DNA of 64,000 nucleotides from assembly GCA_037957365.1 (NCBI GenBank), contig JARHVA010001190.1:3292001-3356000 (forward strand). The letters are read 5' to 3'. Source of the stretch: Torreya grandis. Its lineage: Eukaryota > Streptophyta > Pinopsida > Cupressales > Taxaceae. Shown here in pieces: positions 48,481 to 59,550 of this stretch. The notes beneath the pieces are model-generated. The model saw nothing but the letters and a program-made list of their open reading frames with translations. It searched no databases and had not been told where the DNA came from. The position numbers and the translations under genes were made by a program. The stretch's first letter is position 1; each line of letters begins with the position of its first letter.

Positions 48481-49056
48481 ATGACAAAGCATGGATTTAG
48501 TCAGTGTCATTGTAACCATTGTGTTTTCTTTACCAGGTTGGATGATGATTGCAACATTATCTTGTTACTGTATGTAGTGTGTATGCTTGTTGCAGGGTCA
48601 CACATGCAGGGAGTTGTTAAACTAAAGGTAAAGTTAGTTCAGTGGTATGTCATGAAGAATTTGGGAGTAGCAAAATTCTTTGGCATGAGTATTCCTAGAG
48701 ACAGGGAAGATCACAGGTTGATGTTGTCTCAAGATGATTGTGTGAAGGTAGTGAAGGATGCAGTACGACAAGCGCACCTATGGATGGATAGTTCACAAAA
48801 TAGGGTCCCCAATCACATGATGAGGTTGAGTACATGTGTACTCCCTGATATTGCCCCAGCAGTGGGAGTTGTCAGCAGGTTTGTGGCCAATCTGAGAAGG
48901 AAGCATTGGAAAGCGGTTCAGTGGGTTCTTAGGTATCTGAGAGGGACCAGCAGTAGGGATTCATGCTATGCAGGGTCAGGCACTTCGGATATGGCAGGTT
49001 ACTTGGATGACAAGAGTTACACCACAAGATGTGTGGTGGTTGGTCTTCAAGATTGA
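48481..49056 (+). pseudogene. Element D RT C-terminus and RNase H start
   Basis: MTKHGFSQCHCNHCVFFTRL and ILLLYVVCMLVAGSHMQGVV match the copia RT region whose catalytic YVDDM box here reads YVVCM, so both aspartates are lost. Downstream come KNLGVAKFFGM, LMLSQDDCVKVV, DIAPAVGVVSR and WKAVQWVLRYLRGTSS, then a shortened RNase H start. There is an internal deletion between the VSTP-type and DIAPAVG regions. It cannot be active. Confidence 0.88.
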
Positions 49057-49142
49057 GCTTGAAGAGGGATACAAGCCAGGAAACAAATTAGATGATGTAC
49101 AAGTACAGGTACAGTGCAACTATTTATCTCCAAGTGGGAGAT

Positions 49143-50198
49143 AGTTAGGTTGTGGAGCTAAAAACTTCACTGATGCAGATATGGAAGAGGTTGTTGAGAG
49201 GTTGTTGAGTTGCAGAGCAACTGACATTGGTCTGATCAACCAACATTGGTCATATACAGTGAGCAGAGCAATTGACATCAGTCATATCCAGCCAGACAAG
49301 GACTAACGTCGATCCCCTGTGCGATTCCAAAACTACTAGTTGACGAACAATTAGTTAATGAACCGGTTGTTTGCATGTTAAAGGCTAATTTTAGTCTTGG
49401 AGCTGTGGATCTAATTATTGTAATTAGATGTCTAATTATTATTTGCATGAGATCTATATAATAGACTCATGGGCTGTATTGTAAAGTGTGAGGGATCAAA
49501 GCAGGGATTCCCAGGGTGCTAGATAGAGAGAGCAAGGTTGGCTTCTCATAGTGCCACAGTGCCAAGTGTGTATGATCAGGTAGATCTGCGGGAGAGCAAG
49601 GTCTGGTAGAAGATCCACAGGGGTGCTGGTTTGGAGGAAAGTGTTCTTCATGGTATGTAAGATCAGGTAGGAGATCTACATGTGGTAAGTAAGGTCGGTT
49701 GATCTGCAGGTGTGTGTGTGCGCGAGATCTAGGTTTGCAGGTGTGCAAAACCAGGTTGATTTGCAAGTGTGCAAGATCAGGGAGGTCAGCAACACAACAG
49801 GTAGCAAGATTAGGTGAGATTTACTTGGAGTATGTTGCGTACTTGTTTGTACTGCCAGTATTGTTACTGACTGGTGGACTGGCAGTATTGTTACTGGCTA
49901 GTGGAGGTGAACAACAGCTCTGTGTTTGAGTTGTTTGTTGTGATCGTAATTAAGGGAGTGAGCTCTTGAAGAGATTTACTGTTTATGCCCTAGAGGTGTG
50001 GGAGCCCTAGAGGGGTGTAAGGAAGAAGACTGTGGCATCTTCTTTGTTGTATTTCCTTCTGGAAGAGTATTAATACAATTGGGTATTGTCTCTCATATTC
50101 TGTGTTGTTTCTGATTTCTAGTTACTGTTTACTTCTGGTTAAATTTCGCGTTTAGTTGCTTGTACATGGTAATCAATGGTGCTTCCTAGATCCTAACA
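49143..50198 (+). repeat. Element D 3' LTR
   Basis: Partner of 45915-46988, with its first bases mutated (TAGTTAGG). Its copy of the palindrome array has mostly lost its CpGs (for example tgacattggt) and one unit is deleted. It ends TCCTAACA, followed by the tatag duplication. Confidence 0.92.
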
Positions 50199-50203
50199 TA
50201 TAG

Positions 50204-50882
50204 GATTGAATTTTTAAGAAAATGGTCTATCTTGATGGTCACTATATAAATATGTGTATTTCTTATTTTATTTAATTAAGTGTTTAATATATAGAATTTG
50301 TACGAAATTGTAATTCAATTTTTAAAAATTATAATATTTTATATTTATATTAGTTATATATATATTTATTTATATTGATTGTTTTTATTTACGTTATTGA
50401 AATTTTATAAATCAATATGTTTAATTTATAGTAAATATATTTCCAATCTTTTGCATGTCATAATATGGTTTTTTGTCAACTATTAAAATAATTTTTGTCA
50501 CACACACACACACATATTCTGTTTATGATCATTTTGATTTTAATTAAAAATTAAATATTTTACAAATTAAATACTTCATTTATTTTTTCTATTGTAATAA
50601 TCATTATGATTTTAATTACAAATTAAATATTTCATTGATATTTTGTTTGTAAGAGTCGTCGCTTTGGTATTATAATATATTTTATTTTCAATTTGAAGGT
50701 AGTTTCTTTTCCTTGCCAGTGCATTGATACATGCATGTCTAGGCATCTAAATGCTTTGAAGAGGATTGCATAGGCATGGACTATTTATTTTAATGGATCT
50801 CATGGTAGAATTAATACTCTCATTTTTTGAAAAAGAAGTTTGGTGGTATGGATGGTGGATACATTTTATAAATGGAAAAATA
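50204..50882. other. AT-rich spacer
   Basis: No coding signal. A (CA)n run lies at about 50500-50514. At its left end 'tataggattgaattttt' repeats a phrase found at 45889-45905, so the insertion site of D was itself a short local repeat. Confidence 0.5.
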
Positions 50883-52036
50883 TGTTGGGATATGAAACAC
50901 CAAAAGCGCACAATTGATTACCAAATACGAGCAACTTAATATGCGGAAATAACCAGAATCAACAAGTAACTAGAATCCAGAAATAACACATGATATGAGA
51001 GACAATACACAACTTATATTAAAACTCTTACAGAAAAGAATACAATAAAGAAGATGCCACTTCTTCTCCACCACCTCTTCAGAGGCTTCCCACACCTCAA
51101 GTGAACAATAATTCTCTCCTTAAAGCTCTCTCTCTTAGGTCCCAACACCCAACTCAAACACTGAGTTGGTGTTCACCTTATACCTGTGCTCCACGCACAC
51201 CACAAGTGCTCCACGCACTCCACAAGTACTCAACGTACTCCAAGTAGATCTCCCCTGAACCTGCAACAACCTGCACCTCAATAGACCTTACTTATGGAAG
51301 GATCTTCCTTGCCTTCCTCTATGCTCTATCTGAGTACACACTGTATTCCAAGTAGATCTCTCCTGATACTGCTCCCTGTTGTGTTGTTGTCCTCTCTGAT
51401 CTTGCACACCTACAAATCAACCTGGTTCTGCACACCTGTGAATCTTGACCTTGCACACACATACACCTGCATATCAATGATCTTACTTACCATGTAGATC
51501 TCCTATAGAAGCCATGCTCACCTGATGACCAAGATCATACACTCCTGAAAAACCCTGCTGATTCTCTAATCCAGCACCTACCTTGGTACTGTGGCACTAG
51601 GAGGAACACACCATTGCTCACCTCACACACAGAAGGAGCTTATAATAATGCTCTCTTACTCTCTAGCACTAGTTTACAATACAACCATGAATCTATTATA
51701 TAGAACTCATCCAAACAATAATTAGACACCTAATTACAATAATTAGATCCGCAGCTCTCAGTCTAAAATTAGCTCTAAACATGCAAACACTTGGTTCGTC
51801 AACCAACTGCCCGTAATATACTCGCAGTCAAACCACACAGGCGATCGACATCGGTCCCTGTCTGCCGGGGGGTCGCCGACACTAGCCGACTACTGACCGA
51901 CGTCGGTTGCCTTTTATCTCTTTCCTGCCGACGTCGGTTGGCCTGACCGACGCCGGTGTTTGTGACACTTCAGCAACTCCTCCAATGGCCTTCTCCATGT
52001 CTGCATCAGTGAAGCTTTTAGCTCCACAACCTAACA
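50883..52036 (-). mobile_element. Solo LTR of the element D family
   Basis: Read on the minus strand it begins TGTTAGGTTGTGGAGCTAAA (52036) and ends ATATCCCAACA (50883), and it follows the D LTR in order. The flanks aaata (50878-50882) and aaata (52037-52041) are identical, as expected after recombination between two LTRs. TATATAATAG lies on the minus strand at 51702-51693. It diverges from the D LTRs, especially in its 3' third, so it came from another subfamily. Confidence 0.9.
51844..51957. promoter_or_regulatory. ACCGACGTCGGT array in the solo LTR
   Basis: Copies at 51844-51855, 51896-51907 (perfect), 51927-51938 and 51946-51957, plus two gccgac half-sites at 51875 and 51885. They lie about 140-260 bases upstream of the minus-strand TATA box, the same spacing as in element D. 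Confidence 0.6.
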
Positions 52037-52041
52037 AAATA

Positions 52042-52810
52042 AATATATAAATTGATGTATGGTTGTGGTGGTGCATAAAAATTGGTGAATAGATGTTGCT
52101 CATTAGGTTGATCTTATTTTGTTGGTTGTACTTTTATCATCCACGCATAGCGTTGTGTTGCACATACTCGGTAAATTTTAATGCTTGTCCATACATTGAC
52201 ATTATGTATGACCATATTTTGGAAAATCTTATAAACATGTTGCCTTTGAATACAATAGTTTTGGACTATAGTGAGGCATTTGCTAAAGATTACAACAGTT
52301 CAAGAATAGAAAAAACAAACAGATTTGAGAAAATGAAGGAGAGAATGAAGACTTTTGTAACCTTGTTAAAAACATTTATTCAAGGTTAATATTTCATAAC
52401 ATTCTGTAAAGTTTGTACAACAATAATAGTAGCTTTGCAACCATTGTTATATACCATAAAAAATGACCTACTAATTAATTTTTCTTCTGTAAAAAAGGGG
52501 AATGTTGCAATCCTTTTCTAGATATGAGAGGGACAAACATTGTGAAAATGTTTACCATTTCAATAGCATACGTAAAATTGTAGATGATGAATTTTCTATT
52601 CACTGAATGAATTTTTGATGGTCATACATTCTTTTGGGCAAATCAGCTTGAATTTCTTTCTCTATTAGGATAAGGTATCATTGGTCAATCTACACTTGGG
52701 TTTCACTTTGTATACTTGGTTTCAGATTATGTTGGATGTGCACATTGCTATAAATGATAATAAGAAAAAGAAAAAGAAAAAAAAAAACCTTTGACTTCCT
52801 TTGTACCTTC
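52042..52810. other. No feature recognised
   Basis: The open frame 52093-52389 (plus) encodes 98 residues without recognisable domain; the lysine-rich end is not diagnostic. An (A)n-rich run lies at about 52765-52785. Confidence 0.4.
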
Positions 52811-53034
52811 GGGGCAACTGCTAGTTACAAGCAATAGAAGCCTAAAAGTAATATATTATTTTAATATTTTAAAGTTTGAGAATAATTTTTTAAAATCTTT
52901 TATAAAATGTTATTATGAAATATCCCATTTATTTGTTAATGATTAGACAATTTTTCATTTATTAGTGTCTTTATTATTATATAATTTATTTAGGAAAAGA
53001 TTGTCACATGAGTTTTTGTATACAAATTTGATGG

Positions 53035-53095
<61 letters not shown>

Positions 53096-53100
53096 CATAC

Positions 53101-53178
<78 letters not shown>

Positions 53179-53236
53179 CCATCAAATTTGTATACAAAAA
53201 CTCATGTGACAATATATATATATATATATATATATA

Positions 53237-53292
<56 letters not shown>

Positions 53293-53640
53293 TTCTCTTG
53301 TTAAAATATAATCAAGTTTTTTAACTTTGTTGTATGTAAGGTGAAGTTTTTGGGAGACTATAAAAAATTGTAAGGAATTATAACAAATATATTTCTTTTG
53401 TTAGTCAGACCTTCCAATGCAAAGTACTATATTTATTCATGTTAAAGCATGGTATTATAGCATTTATCAAAGTAAACAATTTTTTTTTGGATATGACCAA
53501 TTAGAAGCTTAAAATTGACATATTGTTTTAACACTTACAAAATTTTGACAATATTTTTTATAAAATATTCCTTAAGGTATTATTGTGAAATATCCTATTT
53601 ATTTATTAATGATAGGATAATTTTGAAATTATTAATAATT
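52811..53640. repeat. Pair of related AT-rich repeats around a hairpin
   Basis: 52825-52970 (agaagcctaaaagtaatatatt ... atgaaatatcccatttattt) recurs at about 53505-53640 (agaagcttaaaattgacatatt ... gtgaaatatcctatttattt). A third relative is near 36895. The pair flanks the inverted repeat at 53001-53212. Confidence 0.65.
53001..53212. repeat. 40-bp perfect inverted repeat around a TA microsatellite
   Basis: 53001-53040 and the reverse complement of 53173-53212 are identical (ttgtcacatgagtttttgta...ggtcatat). About 130 bp of nearly pure TA/TAC repeat lies between and a second TA run follows to 53289. The structure could fold back or be a MITE-like element. Open frames across it encode only YI repeats. 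Confidence 0.9.
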
Positions 53641-56499
53641 TCCCATTTGATTCATTTGGCATTTGATGTTACGCCTTAATATGTACATTTTCATAACATC
53701 TTTTTTACATCAACACGAACTTAAGTAATGTGGATTATTTATCTTCCAATGGAGGCTTAGGGGATTATTATTACATAAGAAGAACTTGAATTTTTTAGCA
53801 TCAAACCACTTCGAAGGGAAAGGCCACCTTGTAAACCTGCCACCGTATATTTCATAGCTAAAGGATTCTCTACAGCTCCAAAAATTAACTTTAGATGTGT
53901 ACCTGGATAATCTAACATGGAAGGCACATTATGATGATTACCTCTCTCCTTTTATAGCCCTTTAATTCTATATTAGCCATGCTTGCAAGCTTCTCAACAC
54001 CCAATAAGGGATTTTTACACTCATATTTTGACATTGGAAAAGACTTAACAAACTCAAATGTCTCTTTGAGATTGATCTTACAGAGCAGATCAATAGGATG
54101 GCTCTTACAACTATCTAAAAAAGTGTTTTATGAGCCATGCTTTTGTCTTTCAATGGGTAATTCAAGCTAAACAAAAAACAAATACATCTAAAAAATTTAA
54201 CAGTCAGATAGCATTGTCACAATCACTCATCACATTACCTTTTTCAGACTTATTATCATTTCATTGTATAAATAATAAAAAGGAGTTATAGTGTACATGC
54301 ATTGATGGTTTATTAAATACTTTGTGGTCCATGTTTTATAAGGCAAAATATGGTCGGTTTGTAAAAGGTGGATTGATCACTAATTTAGGACTGATATCTC
54401 TACTCTTGTTGTTCAGACCATCATTAAGCATGGTATAATTTCCTTCACCTACCATATTCTTGTGGTATGATCTGCTTAAGGAAAACTATAATACTTGATC
54501 CTTTGGATGAATATCTTCTCTTCTACTTCCATGAATAATGCATGCATTGCATTATTAAATAAAGGAGTAGAATGACAATGTTTATAATATCTCACCCCAT
54601 AGCTCACTGAAACCAAATCCAAAGTAGGATTTCAACCTACATTTACATGTTACTTCCTTCTATGAAGTATATGGATGAGCTTAACCAACATGCACAAACT
54701 CAATATGTGTTAACATTAACTAAAATCATCAATGACTATAGAGACTTATCAACGTCCACACGGCTAATGCTCATGGAGATCCCTATCATGTCGTTATTCA
54801 TTGGACATTCATTTTCCTTGAGGCCCACTGCCAGCAAAGAACCTTATATGTCACCCCCCATAATATGTGCATCCATGTTAGCAAAGACCCTTATGCATTA
54901 AGGTTTGAATGGAATAGTAAAATAAGTGATCCCCTATTATGTGATAATTATAATATCCCTTATTTCATGAAGTTGAACCACATAGGATGGGAAAAAGGCT
55001 ATGAAGGAGAAAAAGACAATTGTTAAACTCGCAAATGTTCCTGCAAAGTCTTTATCCTACATAAGCTCCCCCCCCCCTCCTTTTACACTCGATTATTTAT
55101 TTTACTTGTATGTTGTGATCCATTAATGTCAGTGTATAACATATGATAATATCATCGATAGGCATTCTCATTACCATGAAACAAGATTGCCTAATTCCTA
55201 CAAACTATAGTTTGAATCTATGACTGTGAATTTTCTTTTCTTTTTAAATATTTGTTTTACAATTTTTATAGATAAACAAAATTTTCTTCTTTTATTTGTA
55301 ATGTAAATATACAAATTAAGATCAATGTTTTTGGGTATTTTAATATCAATCTTATGTGGATTATTTAATATTTTCCTCCTTCACCGATGTATCCTTCATT
55401 TTCATTTCTCAACCTCATTTTTGATAAAACACTTGTCATTATGTTTTTAACTGCCATAGATCCAAGAAAAATCAATAAAAATAAATTTATAACTAATGGA
55501 TAATTTTTGCATTAACTCATCTCTGCACTTTTATCTATCAATTCAATTAAAATAAAATAATGTGGATCTTGAATCAATAATATCTATACAATTGAAGCAA
55601 GCATAGTGTTATTATCATTTTGTATCAAAATTCTTGGTATCTTAGCCATGTTTTAGTGTCTTTGGGAGGTAATTAGATATTAGTTATGTTTTTTCACTTC
55701 ATTCCATGCCTAAACTAATGTCCAATGTGTTTTTTCCATAAGATCATTGCCTACACATTACACATCTATCATCGGACCAATAAACATTTGGATAAACACC
55801 TCCACATCATCCAAAAAAATCTAATTTTGGACATCATATCTTCACAGGACATTTACCCTTTGTATTTTTTTATGGTTTTAAGTTTTAACCCTTTACACCT
55901 TATGGCTCTTAGTTGCACTCTTTTCTTTATCCACTACTAATAAATATGATCAATATAGTGCCATCGCCTTTATGGAGCATCTTATATCATATGTGTCACA
56001 TTCAAAGATGTGTTTCTCAACACATAAGTGAAGTATAAATCTTTACAAGATAGAAATAGGGCCATGAAATTCCTAGTTCGCACAACAATGTGGCTTCATT
56101 TGAATATAAAGAGGTTCAAGACACTATCTTTACAAGTTGATACCTAATATATATGGTTCTTATACCATCTTACAAGTTAATGGACCTAATTTTTTTTTCT
56201 TGGATGTTACAGTTCATCTATGAACTGTTCCAATAGGAGGTAGAGATATAGGTTAGGATGATACTATTCGATATTATAAGCCTTTGGTCTTTGAAAACAT
56301 TTTATTGGATACTAAGAATTTCACAACTAAACAGATGTAGACTACCATAAAACTAGTTGGCAGATAAATGGTTGCTTACATTCACAAGCTTGGTGGGTGA
56401 CCTTATCCAATGAGACATAATTTATAGATGTAAAATATAAAATGACTTGCCATGAAATCGATAAAATTAAATTTGTAACTATTCCTTCACCTTTCTGAC
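53641..56499. other. No gene recognised
   Basis: Mixed AT-rich sequence with short open frames (53979-54170, 54647-54901, 55725-55940), none with a recognised domain. A homopolymer C run is at 55068-55078. No LTR pair was found. Confidence 0.4.
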
Positions 56500-58890
56500 C
56501 GCATAGTATTTATCATTTTTATTCTTGATTTCCTGGTTGGTTTTCTAGATATCTTGTATCAAATAGAAGTTTTTCATATCACAGTGGGCACTCCTCATCT
56601 ATAGTAAGTTGAATCATTAGAATGAGAAAATACAACTCCTAAATGACTCTCTGAATACAACATGTTCACCTATTTGTCCCAACTATAGCTGTTTTTTACC
56701 ATTTTGTATTCCTCTTGTTGAAATGGATGATTCTCAAAAAGTGCATCAACACTAAATGATGAACAACCATCTTATGTATTTTAAGTGTTTATTATGTTTA
56801 CTCTAGAAGTACACATTTGGTATATGTATCTATAACAATAGCCCTCAAAACCCATCATGCTCAAATCCATTCTTAATTTCTCTACCCTCAACTATTTTTT
56901 GCCCATTACATTACAAAGAACACAACTAGAGCATGAAACCTAAACTATACCACTAGTTTGTCCTCTGAACCATATTCTATAGAAATTGAATTCATCTCTT
57001 AGTTTTACACCCATTCCCTCATTCTCACTCATACACTCTTTACTTATCCCATGCCCCATTACATATCCTGCCATCATTGCTTCAAAACATCTTTTTTATA
57101 GTCATGCATTACATCTCTTACCGTCATTACATTCTATGAGACCATGCTCAGATGGCGTATATTGCCAAGTAATTCACATGGCATTCTTGGTTTGTGTTTT
57201 ATTTTTAGCTATATATTTAGAATGTGTAAATATTGGTAAAGTTTTCTAATCCACTTAGTTTTATCCATATCCAGTTAAATTGTGCTACATATTTAGAGAT
57301 ATTTTTTCATTGTTATACTTACAACCATCATAAACTAGAAATACATGGCTATCAGAAAACAAAATTCAAACTAAGAATGATTTGGGTTGGTTTTAAAGTG
57401 CTTCACTAGTTCAATGAGTTTAGAAACATATTTTTTATAGTTGTGCATTACATATCTTTCCATAATTACATTTTATGAGACTACACTTAGCTGACATACA
57501 TTGTCAAGCAATTGACCTATATGTTGTATGCTTCCTTGTTTTGCATACATGTCTATTAATCTATTGAAAAATAATTTCAAATCATATGATTTCATTAAGA
57601 AAAAAATACTCTCTTCTCCAAAATTATGAAGTGCCTATTGTATCTAAAATATTCATTTCCTCTAGCAACTTTGTGTTCACACCTAATTTATCTACTATAA
57701 TTGGAAAATACATTAATAACCTGACTAACTTAATATAGGTGGTTTCATTGCCTTATTCATTGGTGTATAGATCTAAAACCCATTTTCATATCTATGTAGT
57801 TGATAGATAACCAACATTCAGATAACCATGGTTGAAACATTGACTTTAGGTATAAATTTAATAACTTAATAATAAAAAAATCATCTATATCTTAGTTTTC
57901 CTACTTGGATTTCTAGTTATTTTGTATCAAATATAAGTTTTTCATATCATAGTGGGCACTTGTCATCTATAGTAAGTTGGAGCAATATAATTAAAAAATC
58001 CAACTCCTGAAAGACTCTCCAAATACAACATGTTCATCTCTTTTTCCCAACTATAGCTATTTCTGACTAATTTGTATTCCTCTAGTTGAAATGGATGATT
58101 CTCAAAAAGTGCATCAACAGTGAATAACAAACAACCATCCTAAGTATTTTATCTACATTTTATCAAATGTTTATTATGTATTCTTTTAAAGTCCACATTT
58201 GGTATATGTATCTATGAAAATAGCCCTTAAAACCCATCATGCTCAAATACATTCTTAATTTCTCTCCCCTCAAGTGTTTGTTTTCCATTACATTCCAAAG
58301 AACAAAACTGGAGCATAAAACATATGTTATACTGATAGTTTATCTTTTGAACCATATTTTATAACAACTGAATTCATCTCTTACTTTTACACCCATTCAC
58401 TCCTTCTCACTCATTTACTCTTTGCTTACTCTATGCCCCATTACATATCCTACCATCCTTTCTTCAAAACATCTTTTCTATAGTTATGGATTACATATTC
58501 TACCATCATTGCATTCTATGAGACCATGCTTAGGTGACATATATTGTCAAATAATTCCCATGTCATCCTTAGTTTGTGTTTTATTTTGAACTATATATTT
58601 TTAATTTGTAAATATTGTTTTCAAACATATAATGTTTTCAACTATATATTTGTGACATATATTGTCAAATGATTGACATGTTTTTTGTATGCTTCATCAT
58701 TTTATATACATGTCTCTTAGGCCATTGAAAACCAATTTCGAATCAAATGATTTCGTCAAGAAAAAAATTCCTCTCTTCTCCAAAATTACTAAGTGCCTAA
58801 TGTATCTACAATATTCACATAACCATGGTTGAAATGTTGACTGTAGGGATAAATTTAATAACTTCATAACAAAACAAAAAATCATCTCTA
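56500..58890 (-). repeat. Tandem duplication of a 1.0-1.4 kb block
   Basis: 56500-57895 and 57896-58890 share long collinear stretches, for example gaaatggatgattctcaaaa, gtgcatcaaca, cacatttggtatatgtatct and ataaccatggttgaaa. The offset is about 1,370 bp at the start, and copy 2 is shorter because of internal deletions. A sub-block ('tatagt(c/t)(a/g)tgcattacat') is repeated again inside copy 1 near 57100 and 57440. Divergence is considerable. Confidence 0.85.
57250..57720 (-). pseudogene. PPR-like pseudogene fragment, copy 1
   Basis: On the minus strand, across frames, I read LIDMYAKQGSIQHIGQLLDN, then SVVS-stop-NVIMERYVMHNYKK, LVKHFKTNPNHS and DGCKYNNEK. These follow the order of a plant PPR repeat (LIDMYAKCGSIE..., VVSWNAMI, PNHVTF, EGCKYFNSM), as in PLS-class pentatricopeptide repeat proteins that act in organelle RNA metabolism. 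Stops and shifts are frequent. The match is by memory of the family consensus and could be overread. Confidence 0.5.
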
Positions 58891-58894
58891 TCAA
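58640..58894 (-). pseudogene. PPR-like pseudogene fragment, copy 2
   Basis: The minus-strand open frame 58894-58697 ends FDSKLVFNGLRDMYIK-stop, and the next codons read SIQKTCQSFDNI. This is the same stretch as LIDMYAKQGSIQ in copy 1. It is the second unit of the tandem duplication and is equally decayed. Confidence 0.45.
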
Positions 58895-59349
58895 TAATTA
58901 TCACTTGATTGTAAGCATATATGTTTGTACATCAACATTAAATTTGCACTATGTAGCTAATTTTTAGTATGTAAAAGGGGTGAAAGGGAAGAATAAATGC
59001 AAAAAAAAATCAATAATGATAAATACAAAAAAATAAGCAAAGGGGGGATTATGATTTTTCTTGATTTTGATTTGCATGATTAACCGGTGCATGTGTATAA
59101 ATGAAGTAGTTTAAATTTTAATATTTTGTTTTTATTTAGTGCATTACTAATAAATGCAACATTTGTAATAAAAAAATGTGTTTATTAGCTAGTGCCTAAT
59201 GGAAAAGAAGGGCTATTCATATCAATAACATGTTACTATATCTAAAAAATATCATGATAAAGCAGTATGGTAATTTTCTAGTTGATGAGAGTTATCTACA
59301 TTGTGCTCATTACATTGCATTGATAGACGGGCCTTAGCTATGTTTCTAC

Positions 59350-59550
59350 TTGTGTGAACATAGATGTATTTATGTGGAGGTGGATTCTAAAGTAGTTGTT
59401 GTTGAGATGAGAGGGAAGAGGGATGTTCTAGGAAGACTCTTGAGTAAACTATATAAGGATGTCATTTTCTTGTATGGTTATTTTCAAGATATTGAGATCC
59501 ATTGTGCAAAGGAAGAACTCAAACAAGGAGCATCACCTAAGGAATGAAAG
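59350..59550 (+). pseudogene. Possible RNase H-like retroelement fragment
   Basis: The frame contains VEVDSKVVVVEM, then LYKDVIFLYGYFQDIEIHCA and EELKQGAS. This loosely follows the second half of plant RNase H-like domains (a DSK strand, a helix, and a REGNQxAD-type end). There is no supporting neighbour domain. It could be chance. Confidence 0.3.

Larger units (their letters stand above)
45915..50198 (+). mobile_element. Element D: deleted Ty1/copia retrotransposon
   Basis: LTRs at 45915-46988 and 49143-50198, with matching tatag flanks. The primer site TGGTATCAGAGC (46991-47002) is the usual initiator-tRNA-Met type, and the purine tract caagtgggagat precedes the 3' LTR. The 2.15-kb interior keeps pieces of a copia polyprotein: a degraded knuckle, the pre-integrase region and the end of RT with the start of RNase H. 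Integrase and most of RT are deleted. Both LTRs have TATATAATAG boxes (46240-46249, 49455-49464). Confidence 0.92.

Noticed and set aside
52955..53291. Open frames of 85 and 108 codons on both strands
   Set aside because: They are translations of the TA/TAC microsatellite (YI and IY polymers) and its inverted-repeat arms, not proteins.
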